A stretch of DNA of 12,761 nt, taken from positions 1 through 12,761 of the forward strand of contig JBBKWG010000275.1 in NCBI GenBank assembly GCA_037968835.1, in the 5' to 3' direction. Source of the stretch: JBBKWG01 sp037968835. Its GTDB lineage: Bacteria > Pseudomonadota > Alphaproteobacteria > Rhodobacterales > Rhodobacteraceae. Made by a program: the position numbers and the translations under genes. Within the stretch, counting starts at the first letter, position 1, and each line of letters opens with the position of its first letter. Shown in pieces: positions 7,860 through 12,761 of this stretch. The notes beneath the pieces are model-generated. The model worked only from the letters and a program-made list of their open reading frames with translations, did no database searches and was not told the DNA's origin.

Positions 7860-8812
7860 GCCGCACTGTTATCAGTGACCATCAACGGGAAAGCCAAGGT
7901 AAAACTTTCGCGCAGGTCTGAGAGGGCAGGGTGGGCCAGCGCTTCACTCAGATATCGTGACACTCGCGGCATCAAGGAGTGTTTTTCCGCGGCCGGCGCG
8001 AATATCCCGAGAATTCGCAGGTTGCGCTGCACTGACAAAACGGCGAATGCGAGGCGGGTTTCGGAAGGATCATCACCGCATTCGGACACATAGAAATCGA
8101 TCATCTGTTCACGCAAATCACGGGACACTTCGGTTCTGGCGTCGCTCAGTAGTGAAACCAGATCGTAGACGGGATGGGTCAGGAACGCGTCTTGAAAATC
8201 CAGAATGCCGACGCGCTGAATACCTTCGCGGTTCTCGAGCCAGATCATATTGTCCGCATGAAAATCCCTGAGCGACACTGAGGTGGGAGTGGTGAGAATT
8301 GATGCCAAATGCGTCTCTAAATTAGCGCGAAACCGTTCGAAATGAAAACTTTCTGCATCAGGACACAGTCGATCAGCAATGCGCGTCCAATCTGCCATCT
8401 CCCCGGCGGTCGGCTTTGCAAGCGGGGGCGGATCAAACTGGCGAATGGCGATCAAGAGCCTGATCGCTTCATGGTAAAGGATGTGCTGGCCCGCTGGATC
8501 CCTGGCAATGAGATCGGTGAATTTCGCGTCGCCAAAATCCTCCAGGAGCAAAATCCCTTCCTCCGGATCACCGGAATAAATTCGTGGAGCGGAAATCCCG
8601 TTCTCGGCCAACCATGCGGCCATGAATGCGAACTTCGGAGTCGAACCATCGACGTCCGGCGGCGCGTCCATCAGAATAGCGGAGTCTCCGTTTTGCATGA
8701 TCAGGCGGACGTAGCGGCGCGCCGACATATCGCCCGCCAGCGGAAATTTTGCTGCACGGGCCCATCCGGCGTTCTTCAGAAAGTCTGCGATGATTTCGGC
8801 GCGATCAGACAT
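7856..8812 (-). CDS. amgK: Phosphotransferase of the aminoglycoside-kinase fold, probable N-acetylmuramate/N-acetylglucosamine kinase AmgK
   Basis: From the chosen start the protein has 318 residues. It has the APH/choline-kinase fold: LAGDMSARRYVRL (a glycine-rich loop of the AmgK form), AILMDAPPD, ILLLEDFGD (hinge), the catalytic loop LRDFHADNMIWL (Asp183, Asn188) and the metal site GILDFQDAF (Asp205). HPVYDLVSLLSDAR and QRNLRILGIF are typical of AmgK. AmgK phosphorylates MurNAc and GlcNAc at the anomeric position, feeding MurU. Despite the fold it is not an antibiotic-resistance enzyme. The open frame extends 15 codons upstream to 8857. I prefer the ATG at 8812, which overlaps the tsaE stop by eight bases (ATGTCTGA) and begins MSDRAEIIADFL, as in relatives. 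The exact sugar substrate is inferred from the family and from the neighbour murU. Confidence 0.87.
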   Translation of the reverse strand: MSDRAEIIADFLKNAGWARAAKFPLAGDMSARRYVRLIMQNGDSAILMDAPPDVDGSTPKFAFMAAWLAENGISAPRIYSGDPEEGILLLEDFGDAKFTDLIARDPAGQHILYHEAIRLLIAIRQFDPPPLAKPTAGEMADWTRIADRLCPDAESFHFERFRANLETHLASILTTPTSVSLRDFHADNMIWLENREGIQRVGILDFQDAFLTHPVYDLVSLLSDARTEVSRDLREQMIDFYVSECGDDPSETRLAFAVLSVQRNLRILGIFAPAAEKHSLMPRVSRYLSEALAHPALSDLRESFTLAFPLMVTDNSAA

Positions 8813-9293
8813 TGAGTTCCAGCACAAGTCCAAGCCGTTCGGCCCAATTCGCTTCATTTGATTTCAGCGTGAGTATCCGACCAGCGCCATCAATATCGAA
8901 CCTCAATCGTAAAGCGGATTTCGGTGTCGTATCCCCGAGCCTATCAGGCCATTCAACTAATGTGATCGCGGTTTCAAAGGCGTAATCCAGTCCAAGCTCA
9001 ATTACCTCGTCAGGTGAGGTCAGGCGATAAAGGTCGGCATGCCAGATTTCGTATTCGCCATCATTGTAAGTCTGAACCAGCGTGTATGTGGGGGAGGGGA
9101 CCTCCTCGGCTCTGTCTGATTTGGACAGCCTTGCCTGAATAAGCGCGCGGGCGAAATGTGTCTTGCCAGCGCCAATTTCCCCTTCGAGGAGAAGCGCGTC
9201 TCCGGCACGAAGGGAGGGCGCGATGGCGCTGCCGAAGCGCGCGGTTGCTTCGGGCGTGGGCAAACTGATCTTAGCGGTAAAATTGCTCGACAT
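8805..9293 (-). CDS. tsaE: tRNA threonylcarbamoyladenosine biosynthesis ATPase TsaE
   Basis: TsaE is the small P-loop ATPase that works with TsaB and TsaD to install t6A at position 37 of ANN-decoding tRNAs, which is essential in most bacteria. The protein has 162 residues, normal for the family. Visible motifs are the Walker A GEIGAGKTHFARAL (Lys44, Thr45), VPSPTYTLV (65-73), the HADLYRL signature (85-91) and LVEWPDRL (112-119). The ATG at 9293 has only a weak GGTGG ribosome site immediately upstream. It lies 42 bases after the PAS-protein stop, in a gap without a convincing promoter or terminator, so it is probably cotranscribed. The stop overlaps the amgK start by eight bases. This is the first gene of the tightly overlapped tsaE-amgK-murU-addB-addA chain. 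Confidence 0.95.
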   Translation of the reverse strand: MSSNFTAKISLPTPEATARFGSAIAPSLRAGDALLLEGEIGAGKTHFARALIQARLSKSDRAEEVPSPTYTLVQTYNDGEYEIWHADLYRLTSPDEVIELGLDYAFETAITLVEWPDRLGDTTPKSALRLRFDIDGAGRILTLKSNEANWAERLGLVLELNV

Positions 9294-9335
9294 GCCACCA
9301 TTTTGACGGTCTGGCGCGAGCGCCGCAAGCGACGA

Positions 9336-10901
9336 TCAGACCGCTTCGCGCAAACCGATGATATGCTCGGTAGATTGTGAGAGCAGGCGAAAAACAGCGA
9401 GCGTTGCTCCACCCGCTACGGGAGCGAACCGACATTGGAGCGGTCGGCCGTCGCGCATCTTCGCAGTTGCGGTCCATTCGCTTCGGTCCGTTGTCGACTG
9501 CGTGAAGTCTCGGAAATCGCCCCATATCGGATTGGGCACAGTCATTTCGTGCCAGATTCGCGAGGCGTCGATCGCCGTTACGATCGACATCGATTCCTCC
9601 TGCTCCGCGTTCCAGAGTCGGCGATAGGCGGAGTTCGCCATAGTCAGCGCGCCTGAAGCGGAAAAGACTGCCACCGCCTCGTCCAGATTGTCGATTACCG
9701 CCTGTCCAAGCTCCAATTCCGCACGGAACCGGCGGGTTAGGGACATCTCGTCGCTGATATCCTCGAACAGAAACGCGATAGCGCCGTCGGGATGGGGGCG
9801 CCCTGTCACGCGATAAGTCTGATTGTCGGGTAGGGTCCACGTTTCACAATAATGGCCATCGGCTGCGGCAGTTTCGAGATCTTCGATGGACTTGCGCCAA
9901 CTACGATAATCCTTGGGCTCGGGCATCATGCGGTATTCACGCAGTTCGTCGAGAAACCCAACAAGCGAGGGGCGGGCGGTCAGGAAGTCGATTGGCAGAT
10001 GTGAGAGTTCGGTCAGTGACGGGTTGAACAGGGCCAGATGTCGGGAGCGGTCGAATATCGCGAGCCCCACAGTTAAGTCGGCAAAGGTCTTGGTGAGGGT
10101 TTGCGTGAAGTCGCGCAATTGTTTTTCTGCTCGCACCGCTTCGTCCGCATTGACTGCTGTGAATAGCGTATCTGTCCCGACCGGCGTCGCATTACAGTCA
10201 AACCACGAGACCGATTGCCCATCGTCGCTTGAGTGAGACACGCGCCGGGGCCAACGACTGCTTTTGCTTGATGGCGTCGAATCGCCGAAGAGTTGTGGAA
10301 GCGGCCACGTCATGCGGCGGTTGGTTCCAAAACGATTCTCTACTTGCTCCAGATAGGCCCGATTGACCCACGTAACATCGCCCGCCGCATTCTGCCGCCA
10401 GACAAGAAACGGCGCCGCATCGGTATTGGCGCGGAGCGTCGCAAGTTCGCGTTCAAGTGCATCCAGCCGGTGAATATCTTCCACTCCAGCCTGCTCGCCG
10501 ACTTGCGGCATGACCTTCAGTCGAACTGAATTCCCCGTGGTTTCTCGCAGCACCTGAAAAGTTCCATCAACGGCACCACTGCTGAAATCTCCTGCCGTAG
10601 TGTCCACTGAGAGCAGTAAATCGGCGTCGTCAACTCGCGACTTCAAAGCTGTACGCAATCGCTCCAGATCGTTCGGCGCGTCTGGCAGCGCGTCAAGGTA
10701 ACGCTGCCCCGAAAAATTCGAGTCGACAATTTGCCCGTCCCGGATCAGAAAAACAAGTGTGCTTCCAGCTAGATCGGATGAAACGTCATTCAGTCGTTTT
10801 GCTTTTTTCGTCCGTCCGGAAATAAGTGCCAAAGCCGCGAACGCAGACAGAAAAGCACCAAGCCCAAAAAGCGCGGCGCTCAGAAAATCAATGAGCAACA
10901 C
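9336..10901 (-). CDS. Membrane-anchored PAS-repeat protein, DivL-like but without a kinase domain
   Basis: The protein has 521 residues. One N-terminal hydrophobic helix (about 3-28) is followed by RTKKAKR, suggesting a membrane anchor with a cytoplasmic body. Three or four PAS-like segments follow: about 45-130 (weak), 160-250 (FLVWRQNAAGDVTWVN), 272-382 (VGLAIFDRSRHLALFNPSL, ending FLFEDIS) and 398-508 (AVIDNLDEAVAVFSASGALT). A helical connector (383-398) has the DxxxLTRRFRAELELGQ pattern seen before the last PAS of DivL and related alphaproteobacterial kinases. The protein stops just where the dimerisation/phosphoacceptor helix and the ATPase domain should begin. No HELxxPL box or N/G boxes are present, and only 42 bases separate it from tsaE. 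Its likely role is to sense a ligand or bind partner kinases. I chose the GTG at 10901 because of the GGGGGA site before it. A DivL relationship is inference from domain order and neighbours. Confidence 0.85.
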   Translation of the reverse strand: MLLIDFLSAALFGLGAFLSAFAALALISGRTKKAKRLNDVSSDLAGSTLVFLIRDGQIVDSNFSGQRYLDALPDAPNDLERLRTALKSRVDDADLLLSVDTTAGDFSSGAVDGTFQVLRETTGNSVRLKVMPQVGEQAGVEDIHRLDALERELATLRANTDAAPFLVWRQNAAGDVTWVNRAYLEQVENRFGTNRRMTWPLPQLFGDSTPSSKSSRWPRRVSHSSDDGQSVSWFDCNATPVGTDTLFTAVNADEAVRAEKQLRDFTQTLTKTFADLTVGLAIFDRSRHLALFNPSLTELSHLPIDFLTARPSLVGFLDELREYRMMPEPKDYRSWRKSIEDLETAAADGHYCETWTLPDNQTYRVTGRPHPDGAIAFLFEDISDEMSLTRRFRAELELGQAVIDNLDEAVAVFSASGALTMANSAYRRLWNAEQEESMSIVTAIDASRIWHEMTVPNPIWGDFRDFTQSTTDRSEWTATAKMRDGRPLQCRFAPVAGGATLAVFRLLSQSTEHIIGLREAV

Positions 10902-10907
10902 TGTACA

Positions 10908-10913
10908 TCCCCC
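10908..10913 (-). promoter_or_regulatory. Ribosome-binding site fixing the GTG start of the PAS protein
   Basis: On the minus strand GGGGGA (10913-10908) lies six bases before the GTG at 10901. The ATG that overlaps it (10908-10906) is in another frame and stops after six codons, so it is not the start. The next in-frame codon, TTG at 10898, would also be in reach but is less likely. Confidence 0.6.
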
Positions 10914-10924
10914 GATAAATACCG

Positions 10925-10961
10925 GTTAACATTCAATGTCGCTGGTTAACGTGAGGTTAAC
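10925..10961. promoter_or_regulatory. CtrA-type binding box (TTAA-N7-TTAAC) plus a third GTTAAC element
   Basis: The 73-base gap between the regB stop and the PAS-protein start holds three copies of GTTAAC, at 10925-10930, 10945-10950 and 10956-10961. The last two are spaced so that TTAA (10946-10949), seven bases, and TTAAC (10957-10961) match the CtrA consensus exactly. The minus strand also matches exactly because GTTAAC is a palindrome. The third copy reads TTAACATT on the plus strand, like a CtrA half-site. The pair ends 45 bases before the PAS-protein GTG, a natural position for a promoter of the minus-strand operon. I could not pick a convincing -10 element. CtrA as the ligand is inferred from the motif. 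Confidence 0.72.
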
Positions 10962-10974
10962 TTAGGATGAGAGA

Positions 10975-12369
10975 TCAGGTCGGGATCGGTCGATTTTCTC
11001 CGAGACCCACGTGTCGCAGTTCTTCCGCGCTGGAAAAATCGGCTCGCCTCCATCGGACTTCGACAATCGCGCCGACACGCTCACCGGCCACCGCTTTCGC
11101 CTCGAACGGCTCTCGACCATTTGCAAAACTCACTTCGCCGCCGGATCGTTCAAGAAGCGTCTTGGCAATGAAAAGTCCAAGTCCCATGCCTTCGTATCCA
11201 GGGCGGCGTTGCGAAAACGTGCCGGTGCGCCTGCGTCGAACAAACGGATCGCCAATTCTACTCATGACATTTGAAGTAAATCCTGGCCCGTCGTCGACAA
11301 TCCGAACCGTGAGCCAGTCGTCGTCCCAGAAAATGTCGATCCAGACGTTCTCACGGGCAAAATCGACTGCGTTCTGAACCAGATTGCGAAGGCCGTGGAT
11401 GATTTCGGGTCGACGGCCAATAACCGGCTGGCGATCCTCGCTGCCATCACTTCGAGCGATATCGTAGTGGATCGCCTTTCCCCGATCAGCATGAGGTTCG
11501 GCAGCTTCGCGAACGACAGCCGCCAGCGGAGCCTGCCGCATGTGGAGATCATCCTTACCGACGCGCCCCATCGAGCGAAGAATGTCACGACACCGGTCGG
11601 CTTGGGCGTGGATCAATTCGGCGTCTTCGCGAAGTTCGGGACTGTTTTCCAGCTCTTCGATGAGTTCGGCACTGGCGATTTTTATCGTCGCGAGCGGCGT
11701 GCCGAGTTCGTGCGCGGCGGCTGCGACGACACCTCCGAGGTCGGTCAGTTTCTGTTCACGGGCGAGAGCCATTTGCGTCGCGGCCAATGCCTCGGACATC
11801 GCGTGGACTTCGGCGGTAACGCGGCTGGCATATAGCCCGAGGAAAATGACGCCTATCACGATTGCAATCCAGAAGCCGTAGACGAAATCCTGGGGCATCT
11901 GCATGACGAACCCGGAATCAGTTCGAAGCGGCAGATGCCAGAACGCAAGAACACTGACCAATGCAATCGTCGCCGCCCCGATCAGGGCCGTACTTTTGGG
12001 ATTCAGAGCAGTGGCGGAAATCGTCACCGGCGCAAGCACCAGAAGGGCGAAAGGATTGTTCAAGCCGCCAGTCAGGAAGACCAGAAACGAAAGTTGGGAA
12101 ATATCAAACAGAAGCATTCCCGCGACTTCCGATTCGGTCAGGCGCGTATTTTCGGGATAGACGAAGACGGCGACGAGGTTAGCGACGATGGAGGCGCCGA
12201 TCGCCAGAAAGCAAAGGCCGAGATCAAGATCGAGGTCGAAAAGACGTTGTGCGACGGTAATCGCTGACAGTTGGCCGAAAATTGCAATCCATCTGAGCAC
12301 GATAAGCGTTCTGAGCCGCACCCAGTTGGAGCGACTTTCGCGGTGGTCGAACTCGACCTGATCGGCCAT
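10975..12369 (-). CDS. regB: Redox-sensing histidine kinase RegB/PrrB
   Basis: This is the membrane sensor kinase of the RegBA (PrrBA) system. It represses or activates photosynthesis, respiration, CO2 and nitrogen fixation genes according to redox state by phosphorylating RegA. The protein has 464 residues. Six hydrophobic segments lie at about 22-42, 50-70, 84-100, 106-122, 127-145 and 161-181. The ubiquinone-binding heptapeptide GGLNNPF is at 101-107. The phosphoacceptor box AAAHELGTPLATIK has His220. Cys260 (ADRCRDIL) corresponds to the redox-active cysteine of the family and is followed by the GKDDLHMRQAP box. ATPase motifs are GLRNLVQNAVDFA (N box), VDDGPGF (358-364) and GMGLGLFIAK. The ATG at 12369 has an AAAGGA site (12384-12379). 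The divergent senC is the expected neighbour, with regA expected beyond the right edge. Confidence 0.95.
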   Translation of the reverse strand: MADQVEFDHRESRSNWVRLRTLIVLRWIAIFGQLSAITVAQRLFDLDLDLGLCFLAIGASIVANLVAVFVYPENTRLTESEVAGMLLFDISQLSFLVFLTGGLNNPFALLVLAPVTISATALNPKSTALIGAATIALVSVLAFWHLPLRTDSGFVMQMPQDFVYGFWIAIVIGVIFLGLYASRVTAEVHAMSEALAATQMALAREQKLTDLGGVVAAAAHELGTPLATIKIASAELIEELENSPELREDAELIHAQADRCRDILRSMGRVGKDDLHMRQAPLAAVVREAAEPHADRGKAIHYDIARSDGSEDRQPVIGRRPEIIHGLRNLVQNAVDFARENVWIDIFWDDDWLTVRIVDDGPGFTSNVMSRIGDPFVRRRRTGTFSQRRPGYEGMGLGLFIAKTLLERSGGEVSFANGREPFEAKAVAGERVGAIVEVRWRRADFSSAEELRHVGLGENRPIPT

Positions 12370-12459
12370 TCATCCGGGTCCTTTGGGTGGGGCAAGCTGT
12401 CTTCTTGTAGTCGGCGATGACACAAAGGATCAATGTGACGTATTCGAAAGGAACGCGGG
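12370..12459. promoter_or_regulatory. Divergent regB-senC intergenic promoter region
   Basis: These 90 bases separate the starts of regB (minus) and senC (plus) and must hold both promoters. For regB, TTGATC (12433-12428) and TACAAG (12409-12404) are 18 bases apart and match sigma-70 boxes at 4 of 6 each. For senC only very weak boxes can be drawn over nearly the same bases (TTGTAG 12405-12410, GATCAA 12428-12433). The senC ribosome site AAAGGA is at 12447-12452. No CtrA box or clear inverted repeat is present. The promoter assignments are tentative. Confidence 0.4.
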
Positions 12460-12761
12460 ATGACGAAACTCTATGCCGGTGTGGCGGCGGTTGTCTTGGT
12501 GGCAATCTTGAGCGGAACGTATGTGCTGACGGCACAGATGGCCGGCAGTGACTGCGCCGGGAACTCTCTGGCGGGCAGCGGAGCGGCAATCGGTGGCCCT
12601 TTCGAGTTGATCGCCAGCGATGGGACAACGGTCACCGAGCGAGACGTCATCGACCGGCCGGCGCTGGTCTACTTCGGCTATACGTTTTGCCCGGACGTCT
12701 GCCCTCTGGATGTCGCGCGCAACTCGCTTGCCGTCGACCTTCTGATCGAACAAGGGTTCGA
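12460..12761 (+). CDS. senC: SCO1/SenC/PrrC copper chaperone (3' part beyond window)
   Basis: The first 100 residues are visible and the frame is open to the right edge. An N-terminal hydrophobic helix (about 5-24, LYAGVAAVVLVAILSGTYVL) anchors the protein in the inner membrane, facing the periplasm. IGGPFELIASDGTTVTERDV and LVYFGYTFCPDVCPLDVARN follow. The CPDVC motif (Cys77, Cys81) is the copper-binding CxxxC of the SCO family. The later conserved histidine is outside the window. SenC/PrrC delivers copper to the CuA or CuB site of cytochrome oxidases and influences RegB signalling in Rhodobacter species. The ATG at 12460 has an AAAGGA ribosome site seven bases upstream. The divergent placement beside regB, typically senC-regA on the opposite strand, matches Rhodobacteraceae. 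Confidence 0.92.
   Translation, partial: MTKLYAGVAAVVLVAILSGTYVLTAQMAGSDCAGNSLAGSGAAIGGPFELIASDGTTVTERDVIDRPALVYFGYTFCPDVCPLDVARNSLAVDLLIEQGF

Noticed and set aside
7856..8812. Aminoglycoside-resistance kinase
   Set aside because: The fold is shared, but the AmgK-type stretches (LMDAPP, LRDFHADN, QRNLRILGIF) and the adjoining murU point to amino-sugar recycling.
8813..8857. Fifteen-codon upstream extension of amgK
   Set aside because: It overlaps tsaE coding sequence and family members start at the MSDRAEI position. The eight-base overlap at 8812-8805 is the same type as murU/addB.
9313..9324. Small GC hairpin (GGCG-CGAG-CGCC) between the PAS gene and tsaE, considered as a terminator
   Set aside because: The stem is only four or five base pairs with no following T tract, so read-through into tsaE is more likely.
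12430..12753. A 107-codon minus-strand frame at the right edge
   Set aside because: It is the antisense shadow of senC, whose CPDVC motif, membrane anchor and ribosome site on the plus strand are convincing.

Overview
The window reads as chromosomal core DNA of an alphaproteobacterium, most likely Rhodobacteraceae (Roseobacter/Rhodobacter group). The clues are a RegB/PrrB-type redox kinase divergent from a SenC/PrrC gene, an alphaproteobacterial AddAB pair, an AmgK/MurU pair, and a CtrA-type box (TTAA-N7-TTAAC). There is no sign of a mobile element, CRISPR array, RNA gene or integrated phage. Genes are packed tightly, nearly all on the minus strand, and no gene-free stretch exceeds about 130 bases.

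Layout in the direction of minus-strand transcription (right to left): regB (12369-10975); a 73-base gap holding three GTTAAC elements, two of which form a perfect CtrA box; a PAS-repeat membrane protein (10901-9336) that resembles the sensory half of DivL but has no kinase domain; tsaE (9293-8805); amgK (8812-7856); murU (7859-7173); addB (7180-4241); addA (4244-900); trxA (838-518); a Rho-independent terminator (496-474); and hslV (389 to beyond the left edge), which has a candidate heat-shock promoter. On the plus strand at the right edge, a partial senC/prrC begins at 12460, divergent from regB across 90 bases.

The genes from tsaE to addA form a chain in which every stop codon overlaps the next start (8, 4, 8 and 4 bases). 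This implies one translationally coupled message combining tRNA t6A synthesis (TsaE), salvage of cell-wall N-acetylmuramate (AmgK, MurU) and double-strand-break repair (AddB, AddA). trxA follows after 61 bases, and the terminator closes the unit before hslV.

The most interesting part is the head of this unit. A canonical CtrA box lies directly upstream of a kinase-less, DivL-like PAS protein. This suggests, without proving it, that the cell-cycle/differentiation regulator CtrA controls expression of a possible regulator of its own phosphorelay, together with the AddAB recombination genes downstream. I see no clearly undescribed multi-gene system; most of the window is conserved housekeeping.
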